The notes: a model not told the origin generated them from the sequence alone. Positions 27,733-35,530 are shown, counted from the stretch's first letter. The stretch is DNA of 64,000 nt from Bacteroidaceae bacterium (GCA_017427185.1 JAFRTJ010000004.1:1-64000); one strand, 5' to 3'. Numbers and translations: made by a program.

Positions 27733-27781
27733 ACATGTATTTTTATTATTGTTGATAATTCAAGGTGGAGCGTTTCTCCAC

Positions 27782-27850
27782 GGGTGCAAAGGAACTCAAT
27801 GATGCGGTGCTGACTCCGATTATTCACGATAATCCGTCATTAATCATTCA
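27782..27850 (-). promoter_or_regulatory. Promoter module copy 2 (integrase gene)
   Basis: This segment is homologous to 25198-25265: the minus strand reads gattaatga, then taatcgga, then gcatcattgagttcc, ending TTTGCACCCG about 50 bp before the integrase ATG. It suggests shared regulation of int and the excisionase-like gene. Confidence 0.65.
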
Positions 27851-27862
27851 AAATGGTAGAAA

Positions 27863-28870
27863 TCAGAATCCAGCAGCCCTTCTTTCTGCCATCACCCGCT
27901 TTACATCGGAACGAAGAAGCAGGTTGATTCTGCCAACCTTGGTCTTCTCAATGTGCTTTACATTGACGATGTGGCAGATGTTAGCTTTTGTCAGCCCATA
28001 AAGTTCCTGCACCTGTTCAACGGTATAATAGTTTTCGTCTGATAATAGGTCGGTACGGCGAAGTTCATCAAAGTGACTTTGGGAGTAGTAGGTACGTCCG
28101 TACTCGCGCTTGGTCGGTATCTTGTGACGATGGGCGTATGAACGGACAGCAGTAAGGTTGATGCCATAGCGGTTTGCAACCTCTTGGGGAGTAAGCCAGT
28201 CGACAATGGCATCAAGGTCAATGCAAGTGCCAAAAACGGCCTCAATGTGTTTCTTGCTATAGTAGTTTCGGCCAGCAATTCGGCACATGGGTATCTGATG
28301 ACGCTTAGCAGAAGCATAGAGCCAAGATTGTTTGACTTTATAGGTCTGCATCACTTCCTCGCCAGAGTAGTATTCAAGGACTTCATCTGTGGGTAGTACA
28401 TTCTTAGTGTCTTTTCTCGAAGACGTTCTTTGTTTCTTGGATACTACCTTTTTCGGTTTTGAACAGGGAATGACCCGATTGTAAGGATTGCTATCAAACA
28501 TCTTTTCAATGTCACTCCTGCGGACAAGAGCCATTCGGCTACTTAACCGAGAGGCTGGCAGCTTTCCCTGCTCAACAAGTTTATAAACATACTGACGGGT
28601 ACAGCCTAAAAGAATGGCTGCTTTAGAGAAGGTCAAGTACTCCTGTTGCTGGAGTTCCATCACTGGCTCAATGGCACGGAGGAATTCACGTTGCCTTTTC
28701 TTCTTGCTTTCCTTTGCTTGCTCGGCACATTCCTCCGAACAATACTTCTGCGTTCCGCTGTTCGGAACAAACATTTTGCCACAAAGGGCACACTTTCTGC
28801 TCTTTGACATACTTGCGATATTTATGGGTTCAACATGTTCTTTGTTGTACCTCTCCGCAAGTAAACTCAT
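27863..28870 (-). CDS. Zinc-ribbon multi-HTH DNA-binding protein
   Basis: This 335-aa protein may instead start at the internal ATG 28810 (MSKSRKCALCGKMF). A treble-clef/zinc-ribbon-like motif lies near the N-terminus (CALCGKMFVPNSGTQKYCSE). Three or more HTH_17-type modules follow: one with FSKAAILLGCTRQYVYKLVE, one with QEVANRYGINLTAVRSYAHR and one with VEQVQELYGLTKANICHIVN. Serial excisionase-like HTH modules suggest binding to repeated sites, for example at element ends or oriT. It is transcribed towards the integrase from a -7 box at 29035-29042 with a long (~160 nt) leader. No enzymatic domain is seen. Confidence 0.75.
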   Translation of the reverse strand: MSLLAERYNKEHVEPINIASMSKSRKCALCGKMFVPNSGTQKYCSEECAEQAKESKKKRQREFLRAIEPVMELQQQEYLTFSKAAILLGCTRQYVYKLVEQGKLPASRLSSRMALVRRSDIEKMFDSNPYNRVIPCSKPKKVVSKKQRTSSRKDTKNVLPTDEVLEYYSGEEVMQTYKVKQSWLYASAKRHQIPMCRIAGRNYYSKKHIEAVFGTCIDLDAIVDWLTPQEVANRYGINLTAVRSYAHRHKIPTKREYGRTYYSQSHFDELRRTDLLSDENYYTVEQVQELYGLTKANICHIVNVKHIEKTKVGRINLLLRSDVKRVMAERRAAGF

Positions 28871-29034
28871 GTCAGCCGTGGACTCTCATTGTCGCCTTTC
28901 GCCACGATGTTGCTTTCCTCAAAAGCTGCTTAGGAATCTGTTATCTGTCGTTACCCATCAGAAACCATTGTCAACTACGATCACGATGTGGCAAAAAATA
29001 AGCTCCGTAAATTCCCTGCGGTAGAAATACGTTG

Positions 29035-29042
29035 CAAATATA
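29035..29042 (-). promoter_or_regulatory. -7 box for the multi-HTH gene
   Basis: TATATTTG on the minus strand lies ~165 bp upstream of the ATG at 28870, or ~225 bp from 28810. The long leader could carry regulation, but no known riboswitch is recognised in it. Confidence 0.6.
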
Positions 29043-29158
29043 TGGGGAATTTCCGAAGCAACCAAAAATGCCTTCCGAAGTGTTAAAATCTAAAAGTAGC
29101 TGTAATACAATGGTTTATGTTTGGTTGTTTTGTGTTATTCATGGTTGTTTAGAGGTCT

Positions 29159-29487
29159 CTAAATACATCCAGAGAACGCAGACGCACCAATGCTCGTCAC
29201 ACTATTTGGAATAGTAACAGAGGTGAGAGCGTAGCATCCAATGAAAGCACAACTGTTGATACGGGTCACATTATAGGAAATCCCATTATAAGTGATTGAT
29301 GATGGAATTTTCACAGAACCAGAATAACAATTATCAATAGGAGACCGTATGTGCCTTGTTTACGAGTTACTATAGCTTCTTTTGTTTCTGAATTAACATC
29401 ATAGTAGATTCCTCCTACTTGGACATAGCGTGCTTTTACAAATATTGGAAATAAAATTAAAACAAAAAGTAAGATTTCCTTTTTCAT
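29159..29487 (-). pseudogene. BspA-like leucine-rich-repeat surface protein relic
   Basis: The minus strand starts ATG at 29487 with a signal peptide (MKKEILLFVLILFPIFVKA), then YVQVGGIYYDVNSET. This frame ends in a stop; the neighbouring frame continues with [17 protein letters not shown] and [20 protein letters not shown], the classic LRR_5/BspA repeat. It then stops at GC-I-stop at 29159. A frameshift plus loss of the rest of the gene make it a relic. The loss coincides with the presumed right edge of the mobilizable element. Confidence 0.7.
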
Positions 29488-29558
29488 ATTTATTGCAGTT
29501 TAATATTTATACGTTCTAACTCCCATTGTCAAAAAAATGATTGATGCTATGATTTAAG

Positions 29559-30125
29559 TTAATATTGAAATTCTTCTTCAAAAGTAGAATAAATATTCTG
29601 TATTTCCTCGTTGACTATCGATAAGATTTTATTAGCAGGTCGTAACAATCGGACTTGAAATTCAGAAAACGATTTGGCCCCATGGAATATGTTGCATCTC
29701 ATAAAGTAAAGTGTTTGTAAAAGGGAAAGCAACATGCTTTGATGATTTCCACTATTCCAGTTCTCTGATAGTTTAGGGTCTGTTGTGCCATCTGACGACA
29801 AAACAGAAAAGTTATTAGTTATAATTACTGAACCAAGTTCTTTGGCAGATATGTCAATTCTTTTTATAAGATTGTTAAGATTGGAAGAATAATTACAGAG
29901 CAAATCGCAGATTACTTCAGTACAATATTTTCTGTCTTTTCCTACTTTTTCCTTTTGTGGTTTAATCACATTAACTAAAGCAGCATAAATTATGAAATGT
30001 GATATGAATTTGTCGAACTCATATCTTTTCTCGTCATTTTTTATTTTCCTTACCTTTCGTTTCCAATTTTGAACAAATTTTTTGACATATGGAAAAGCGA
30101 GAAAATCGAAATCCTCATAAACCAT
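29559..30125 (-). CDS. Small HEPN-like protein, candidate RNase/defence factor
   Basis: This 188-aa, AT-rich, largely helical protein has no signal peptide or membrane segment. Near residue 143 it reads LYFMRCNIFHGAKSF: the RCNIFH hexapeptide fits the Rx4H motif of HEPN domains, and the following GAK and the leucine-rich helix are typical of the RNNLFHG-type HEPN proteins. HEPN domains cut or bind RNA in many toxin-antitoxin and phage-defence systems. No partner antitoxin protein is next to it. Instead a structured RNA with its own terminator lies 77 bp upstream on the same strand. Family membership is inferred from one motif and the helical pattern; the function is unproven. Confidence 0.55.
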   Translation of the reverse strand: MVYEDFDFLAFPYVKKFVQNWKRKVRKIKNDEKRYEFDKFISHFIIYAALVNVIKPQKEKVGKDRKYCTEVICDLLCNYSSNLNNLIKRIDISAKELGSVIITNNFSVLSSDGTTDPKLSENWNSGNHQSMLLSLLQTLYFMRCNIFHGAKSFSEFQVRLLRPANKILSIVNEEIQNIYSTFEEEFQY

Positions 30126-30202
30126 GTTGCTGACTTTATATATTTTTCCCTATGACCCCCAAGTTCAGGCTTTACTTTATTTGTCACAGTTAATTACATA
30201 AC

Positions 30203-30525
30203 AAAAAACGTGGGTATCCACCTTCTGCTCGTCCACTGGTTGAGGCCTACCACAGCCCACGTTGGTTGACGAACAGAGTGATACCCACGCAATGTATTGC
30301 TGATTCACCCGTAAGTGTGCGATGAAGGTATGGATAACCTTCACGCACACAACGGGATACACATATTCAGCATACCCGTGGCATCATACTCCGCATTGTC
30401 TTTGACCAACGTTAGAATGTGGTAATTTCAACCAGTCAATCGACAAAGCATCGTGTGACGCTTTTCCGTTATGTAGTGCCCTGCCCAATATTTCCGGCTC
30501 TCACCAGAGCCATCATCAGGCAGTT
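30203..30525 (-). ncRNA. Highly structured ~320-nt candidate non-coding RNA
   Basis: Read on the minus strand from a clean -7 box, the RNA folds into successive domains. A 5' stem pairs CUGCC (30523-30519) with GGCAG (30485-30481) and contains a GGCUC/GAGCC hairpin. An AAAGCGUC/GAUGCUUU hairpin follows, then nested UUGUC/GACAA and UUGAC/GUCAA stems. A long arm pairs CCCGU, GUGUGCG and GAAGGU (30356-30337) with their complements (30329-30308). The 3' hairpin pairs gatacccacg (30280-30289) with cgtgggtatc (30209-30218), has an inner 10-bp stem, and is followed by U6 (30208-30203). No good ORF exists. It is not recognisably tmRNA, RNase P RNA, SRP RNA or a riboswitch. Confidence 0.65.
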
Positions 30526-30531
30526 GCGATG

Positions 30532-30539
30532 CAAAATTA
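30532..30539 (-). promoter_or_regulatory. -7 box of the candidate ncRNA
   Basis: TAATTTTG on the minus strand is followed by catcgcaactgcc, placing the RNA start near 30525. An upstream TTG-rich stretch lies at about the -33 distance. Confidence 0.65.
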
Positions 30540-30630
30540 CGAAAATATTCTGAATAACTACAAGGTAAGACAAAAATTTCAAAAAATGCATCTGAAAAAA
30601 GATTTCAACTTCCAGAAGAATCTAGTCCAA

Positions 30631-30684
30631 GAACACGTTGAATCGAGCAAGTCGACACGTTGAAATGACGAAGTCAACACGTTG
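30631..30684. repeat. 22-bp-period decamer array 3 (3 units)
   Basis: Units lie at 30631 (GAACACGTTG), 30653 (CGACACGTTG) and 30675 (CAACACGTTG), exactly 22 bp apart. The centre is AC rather than GT. Spacers end in aagt, as in arrays 1 and 2. It lies ~100 bp upstream of the ncRNA promoter. Confidence 0.85.
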
Positions 30685-30795
30685 TCTTTTTTGAAAGGAC
30701 AGTAGTTGCATAGACATACACAAAAAAGTGGGTTCACCAGCCAGCGTGTTGGCTCTGCTACTTAATTTCTGGTTGCTTCACTACACCAGAAATCA

Positions 30796-30962
30796 AATGA
30801 ACTCAAAAATAGCCTACACTCTACACCAGGGGGCTTAACACACTATGAATCAACGTGATATACGGGTGTAGGCTTACAAAACAGCCTACACCCTTGTTTC
30901 TTTCTGATAGCCAGCATGTTAGGGGTGTTCGGTGTAGAGTGTAGGTCACTTTTGAGTTCATT
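30796..30962. repeat. Nested inverted repeats (167-bp palindromic element)
   Basis: A 32-bp outer inverted repeat (30796-30827 and 30931-30962, three mismatches; inner halves cctacactctacacc and ggtgtagagtgtagg) encloses a perfect 11-bp inverted repeat (gggtgtaggct at 30864, agcctacaccc at 30882). The interior holds no convincing gene. It could be a MITE-like unit or a binding region for a replication or primase-type protein. Confidence 0.75.
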
Positions 30963-30964
30963 GA

Positions 30965-31090
30965 AATCAACAAATCAACGATGACGATGACGAGGACGAT
31001 GACGAGGACGAGGACGAAAACGAGGACGATGACGATGAGGATGAGGATGAGGATGAGGAGAACGAGGACTGGCAAACAGTAACGACTTAA
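30965..31090 (+). pseudogene. Acidic C-terminal tail remnant
   Basis: Directly after the palindromic element a frame reads NQQIN, then ~25 nearly uninterrupted Asp/Glu codons (GAT/GAC/GAG repeats), then NEDWQTVTT-stop. It has no start codon. It looks like the last part of a longer gene whose body has been lost. On the minus strand it gives a spurious Val/Leu/Ile-rich frame. Confidence 0.45.
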
Positions 31091-31158
31091 CTACTACTCC
31101 GCCTGCGCCTGAGCACCCACTGGAGCGCAAGAACTACAGACTACTTCAGAAACTTCAG

Positions 31159-31275
31159 TCAAATAAATTTGGCATTTCGCTCGTTTATTCGTAACTTTGA
31201 ACGTATGTTCGAAATTTCTCTCACTCGGAAATGCTCAAATAAATTTGGCATTTCGCTCGTTTATTCGTAATTTTG
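31159..31275 (+). promoter_or_regulatory. Duplicated promoter: 76-bp direct repeat with two -7 boxes
   Basis: The ~35-bp segment that runs from tcaaataaatttggcat through ttcgctcg to tttattcgtaa occurs at 31159 and 31235, 76 bp apart. Each copy runs into a -7 box: TAACTTTG at 31192-31199 and TAATTTTG at 31268-31275. The second lies 20 bp before the ATG at 31296. Tandem copies imply two start points or a duplicated regulator site. Confidence 0.75.
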
Positions 31276-31295
31276 CAGAAAGATTAAGAAAAAAC

Positions 31296-34271
31296 ATGAC
31301 GCTGAAGGATACCTCTTTCGTTGACTTGATGCTCAGACGCATCTGCAACGTTCTCTTGTTGGCAAACCCATACGATGCTTTCATGCTGGAAGACGACGGG
31401 CGCGTGGATGAGAAGATTTTCTCGGAATACGCGCGGCTGGGACTTCGCTTCCCTCCCCGTTTCATTCAAGTGGCCAGCAAGGAAGAGGCTGAAGAAAAGA
31501 TGACCAGCGAGAAGATTGATCTGGTCATCTGTATGCCTGCTGCCTCCAGCAATGATGTGTTCGACATTGCCCGTTCCATCAAAGAGGCTTATTCCCACAT
31601 ACCCATTGTGGTGCTCACGCCTTTCAGCCACGGTATCACGAAGAGAATGCAGAACGAGGACCTGTCGGCTTTCGAATATGTGTTCTGCTGGTTGGGAAAT
31701 ACGGAGCTCCTGCTGAGTATCATCAAGCTGATGGAGGACCGCCTGAATCTGGAACACGATATCCGTAGCGCTGGCGTACAGATGATTATGGTGGTGGAGG
31801 ACAGCATCCGTTTCTACAGCAGCATCCTGCCCAACCTCTACAGGTTTGTGCTCCAGCAGAGTCTGGAGTTCGCTACGGAGGCGCTCAACACCTCGCTGGA
31901 GACGTTGCGTATGCGTGGCCGTCCAAAAATCGTTCTGGCACGCAATTACGAGGAAGCCTGGTCGCTCTACAGCCAATTCTCGAACAACACGTTGGGAATT
32001 ATCTCGGATTGCCGCTTCCCTCTTCATGCAGGAGGACCCAAGGACGAGGATGCTGGCTTCAAACTTCTCTCTGCCATCCGCTCCAATGATCCCTACATCC
32101 CCCTGATCATGGACTCCAGCGAGACGGAGAAAGAGAAGCTTGCCAGGAAATGTGGCGCGCACTTCATCGACAAGAATTCCAAGAAGATTGACGTGGACCT
32201 GCGCGATAAGGTTCAGCGCTACTTCGGTTTTGGCGATTTCGTCTTCCGCGACCCAAAGACGATGAAAGAGATCGTGCGCGTACATAATTTGAAAGACTTG
32301 CAGGACAACATCATGACGGTCCCCACGCAGAGTCTCCTCTACCACGTATCCCACAACAATGTGAGCCGATGGTTGGCGAGCAGAGCGCTCTTCCCCATTG
32401 CCGAATTCCTGAAACACATCACTTGGGACAGTCTGCAGGATGTGGACATGCATCGCCAGATTATCCTGGACGCTATCGTCGCCTACCGCAGAATGAAGAA
32501 CCAGGGCGTTGTGGCTGTCTTCCAGCGCGAACGTTTCGACCAATACTCCAACTTCGCCCGTATCGGCGATGGAAGCCTGGGCGGAAAAGGGCGTGGCCTT
32601 GCCTTCATCGACCATATCATGAAACGCCATACCGACCTGAACGAGATTCCTGGCGTAGTGACCCGCATCCCCAAGACGGTCGTCCTCTGTACAGACGTGT
32701 TCGACGAGTTCATGGACACCAATGACTTATATCAAGTGGCATTGAGCGACATCTCAGACGAGGACATCCTGCAGCACTTCCTTCGCGGCCGACTGCCCAT
32801 GCGTTTGCTTGGCGACCTGGAAGCTTTCCTGCAAGTCGTGGAATCGCCCATCGCCATCCGCAGCAGCAGCTTGCTCGAGGACTCCCATTATCAGCCGTTT
32901 GCTGGTGTCTACAGCACCTACATGATTCCCTACAGCCCAGACAAATACGAGCGCCTTGCCATGCTGTCCGACGCCATCAAGGCTGTCTATGCAAGCGTGT
33001 TCTATCGGGCCAGCAAGGATTACATGACTGCCACAAGCAATGTGATTGACCAAGAGAAGATGGCTGTCATCCTGCAAGAAGTGGTTGGCGAACAGCATGG
33101 ACCCCGTTTCTATCCTGTCATCAGCGGTGTGGCCCGCAGCATAAACTACTACCCTATCAACGAAGAGAAGGCGGAAGAAGGTACCGTCAGCCTAGCTCTT
33201 GGATTGGGCAAATACATCGTAGACGGTGGCACCAGCCTTCGCGTCTGTCCTGCCCATCCTAATCAAGTGCTGCAAATGAGCGAGATGGACTTTGCCCTGA
33301 AGGATACGCAGACACATTTTCTCGCTCTGGAAGCCAACAGCGCCAAGTCGTCCAAAGAGGAAAATCCAGGGATGGAATCTGGAATGCATTTCGTTGTAGA
33401 CGAAGGTTTCAATCTGAAGAGATGGTCCGTACGTGATGCTGAACAGGACGGAACCCTCCAATGGATTTGCTCTACTTTCGACCCCTTCAACCAATGCATT
33501 TACGATGGCTTCTACGAAGGAAGGAATCGGAAAATAATCTCTTTTGCTGGCGTATTGCAGCACGGAGTGTTCCCTCTGCCTGAACTGATGCAAAAGATTC
33601 TCCGCTATGGAGAAGATGAAATGCGCCGTCCAGTGGAAATCGAGTTCGCTGTGAATTTGCACGCAGACAAGACGGGAGAATTCAACCTTCTGCAGATCCG
33701 TCCTATGGTGGACAACCGTATGGCCTTGGATGAGGACTTGACCAAGATTCCTGATGAGAAATGTCTGCTTCGATCCCATAATGCCATAGGGCACGGCATC
33801 TTCAACGAGATTTCAGATATCGTTTACGTGAAGACAAAAGGATTCTCTGCTAGCGACAATGCCACCATAGCCGAAGAGGTGGAATCCATCAACCGCACAT
33901 TCATCGATGATGAGCAACAATCAGGATCTTATCTGCTGATTGGTCCTGGCCGCTGGGGAAGCAGTGATCCCTGGTTGGGGATTCCTGTGAAATGGCCCAA
34001 CATATCTTGTGCCCAAGTCATCGTAGAAGCTGGACTTGCGAATTTCCAAGTCGATCCATCGCAAGGAACTCATTTCTTCCAGAACCTTACCTCTCTGGGA
34101 GTGGGATATCTCACCATCAATGCCTTCCTTGGCGATGGAATCTACCGCGAAGAGAAACTCAACGAGCTACCTGCCGTCCAGGAAACTGCCCACGTTCGAC
34201 ATGTCCGCATGGAGAAACCGATTACAATCAAGATAGACGGACTGCACAAAGAAGCCGTGGTAATGGAATAG
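31296..34271 (+). CDS. PEP/pyruvate-binding (PEP-synthase-like) protein with receiver-like N-terminal domains
   Basis: The start is set at ATG 31296 (991 aa) because both promoter boxes lie upstream of it; the longer frame from 31197 would start at or before them. Residues ~15-145 and ~165-300 look like two CheY-like receiver folds. The first has DLVICMP where the phosphoacceptor should be, and the second has VVEDSI, IISDCRF and a late FIDKNSK. From ~390 on comes an ATP-grasp PPDK_N/PEP-synthase domain (GDGSLGGKGRGLAFID, SPIAIRSSSLLEDSH, LQIRPMV). I see no phosphohistidine swivel motif. It is annotated as PEP synthase in relatives, but the catalytic role is uncertain; a regulatory phosphotransfer protein is possible. 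Confidence 0.75.
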   Translation: MTLKDTSFVDLMLRRICNVLLLANPYDAFMLEDDGRVDEKIFSEYARLGLRFPPRFIQVASKEEAEEKMTSEKIDLVICMPAASSNDVFDIARSIKEAYSHIPIVVLTPFSHGITKRMQNEDLSAFEYVFCWLGNTELLLSIIKLMEDRLNLEHDIRSAGVQMIMVVEDSIRFYSSILPNLYRFVLQQSLEFATEALNTSLETLRMRGRPKIVLARNYEEAWSLYSQFSNNTLGIISDCRFPLHAGGPKDEDAGFKLLSAIRSNDPYIPLIMDSSETEKEKLARKCGAHFIDKNSKKIDVDLRDKVQRYFGFGDFVFRDPKTMKEIVRVHNLKDLQDNIMTVPTQSLLYHVSHNNVSRWLASRALFPIAEFLKHITWDSLQDVDMHRQIILDAIVAYRRMKNQGVVAVFQRERFDQYSNFARIGDGSLGGKGRGLAFIDHIMKRHTDLNEIPGVVTRIPKTVVLCTDVFDEFMDTNDLYQVALSDISDEDILQHFLRGRLPMRLLGDLEAFLQVVESPIAIRSSSLLEDSHYQPFAGVYSTYMIPYSPDKYERLAMLSDAIKAVYASVFYRASKDYMTATSNVIDQEKMAVILQEVVGEQHGPRFYPVISGVARSINYYPINEEKAEEGTVSLALGLGKYIVDGGTSLRVCPAHPNQVLQMSEMDFALKDTQTHFLALEANSAKSSKEENPGMESGMHFVVDEGFNLKRWSVRDAEQDGTLQWICSTFDPFNQCIYDGFYEGRNRKIISFAGVLQHGVFPLPELMQKILRYGEDEMRRPVEIEFAVNLHADKTGEFNLLQIRPMVDNRMALDEDLTKIPDEKCLLRSHNAIGHGIFNEISDIVYVKTKGFSASDNATIAEEVESINRTFIDDEQQSGSYLLIGPGRWGSSDPWLGIPVKWPNISCAQVIVEAGLANFQVDPSQGTHFFQNLTSLGVGYLTINAFLGDGIYREEKLNELPAVQETAHVRHVRMEKPITIKIDGLHKEAVVME

Positions 34272-34307
34272 ACCATCACCACGGCTCTATATAAGGTTTT
34301 GCTGAAA

Positions 34308-35495
34308 TCACTTCTTCATCATTGCATATCCAGCAATGTAGACATAGCATACCAAAGGCACAACGAAAGCTACAGGCATGCTGCCAGTATTGTCTGCAAT
34401 ATAACCCATCATCAAAGGAGCCACAGCACCTCCCACAATCGTCATAATGAGTACGGAAGAGGCCATTTTCTTATTCCCTCCTGAATCTCGAAGGGCTAAA
34501 GAGAAAATCGTGGGGAACATGATACTCTCGCACAAATATACCACAAAGAAGGCAACCAGAGTTATCATGCCACTGCCCATCACGATGACAGCCGTTGCCA
34601 ACGCAGCCAATACGGCATAGATCAGCAGCAGGCGACTAGCACGGAAGAAGTTCATCACCCATCCACCTGTCAAGCGACCGAAAACGAAAAGTCCCATACC
34701 TCCAAAGCCCAACCACTGGGATGCTTGCGTATGACTGGTGCCCGTATTCTCCACCATATAATTGATGAAGAAACTGTTCACTCCCGTCTGAGCGGCGACA
34801 TACAAGAACAAGGCAACAACTCCAAGAATGAAAGCTGTGTTCCAAAGATTACCATGAGAATCCTCCGCTTGAGTCTCCACTTCATCCTTTATCTCTGGAA
34901 GCTTTACCTTCGAGAACACCAATGCCACCAACAGAACCACAATTCCAACAATAGTGTATGGAAGAGCGATATCACCCCCAGAAAAGAGTAACATGCCGCC
35001 AATCAACGGACCAACAATCCAGCCGAATCCATTCAGGGATTGAGACAAGTTGATACGGCTCTCTGCCTTGCTGGGCTCGCCCAATACGGTTGTATAGGGA
35101 TTGGCTGAGGTCTCCAAACACGTCAGGCCGCATCCTATCACAAACAAGGAAAAAACGAAGAAGGGGAAAGAATTGATTCGTGAGCCAGGAATGAACATCA
35201 AAGCACCTATGCCATAAAGCAAAAGACCAGTAATCACACCAGCACGATATCCATAACGCCGGATGATGTATCCTGCTGGCAGGGCCATCAGAAAGTAACC
35301 ACCATAGACAGCCACCTGAACAAAGGAAGCCATCGTCTTGCTGATCTTGAAGGATTCCTGAAAATGAGGATTCAAAACCTCCAGGATGCTATGTGCAAAT
35401 CCCCAAAAAAAGAAAAGAGAACTAATGAGCAGAAAGGGAACCAGATAATTGTTTCCCTGATAGCAGAATAATGAATTTTGTTTTTCTGTTTTCAT
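34308..35495 (-). CDS. Sugar MFS transporter, FHS family (fucose-permease-like)
   Basis: The protein has ~395 aa from the internal ATG at 35495 (MKTEKQNSLF); the ATG at 35537 would overlap the previous gene by a few bases. It has 12 predicted membrane helices. The opening VPFLLISSLFFFWGFAHSIL and LNPHFQESF motif is typical of L-fucose/glucose H+ symporters of the FHS group, as are YGGYFLMALPAGYIIRRYGY and CLETSANPYTTVLG. It should import a hexose or deoxyhexose by proton symport; fucose or rhamnose would fit the carbohydrate locus, but specificity cannot be read from sequence. It is translationally close to the upstream symporter gene. Confidence 0.85.
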   Translation of the reverse strand: MKTEKQNSLFCYQGNNYLVPFLLISSLFFFWGFAHSILEVLNPHFQESFKISKTMASFVQVAVYGGYFLMALPAGYIIRRYGYRAGVITGLLLYGIGALMFIPGSRINSFPFFVFSLFVIGCGLTCLETSANPYTTVLGEPSKAESRINLSQSLNGFGWIVGPLIGGMLLFSGGDIALPYTIVGIVVLLVALVFSKVKLPEIKDEVETQAEDSHGNLWNTAFILGVVALFLYVAAQTGVNSFFINYMVENTGTSHTQASQWLGFGGMGLFVFGRLTGGWVMNFFRASRLLLIYAVLAALATAVIVMGSGMITLVAFFVVYLCESIMFPTIFSLALRDSGGNKKMASSVLIMTIVGGAVAPLMMGYIADNTGSMPVAFVVPLVCYVYIAGYAMMKK

Positions 35496-35530
35496 ACCGA
35501 TTGTTACTATAATTTGTTTCTGTTTATCAA

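Larger units (their letters stand above)
21738..29158 (-). mobile_element. Bacteroides-type mobilizable element (approximate limits)
   Basis: All genes in this span run on the minus strand and form a typical mobilizable-transposon set: tyrosine recombinase, excisionase-like HTH, multi-HTH regulator, MobV/Pre-type relaxase with a hairpin-rich oriT candidate, and two accessory proteins. There are no conjugation (tra) genes, so transfer would need a helper. I could not find convincing attL/attR repeats. The left limit is the relaxase end, and the right limit is set by the truncated BspA-type relic at 29159. Confidence 0.75.

Noticed and set aside
30177-30362. 61-codon reverse-strand frame
   Set aside because: It lies entirely within the structured RNA's stems; coding is unlikely.
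30485-30523. Hammerhead ribozyme (CUGAUGA ... GAAA with a stem between)
   Set aside because: Core words and stem II are present by chance, but no stem I/III arrangement with a cleavage triplet can be formed.
30821-31075. 84-codon reverse-strand frame rich in Val/Leu/Ile
   Set aside because: It is the complement of a GAT/GAC/GAG acidic tract and the palindromic repeats; low complexity, not a gene.
31284-32630. 448-codon reverse-strand reading frame
   Set aside because: Antisense shadow of the PEP-synthase-like gene; it lacks family features, while the + strand has clear domains.
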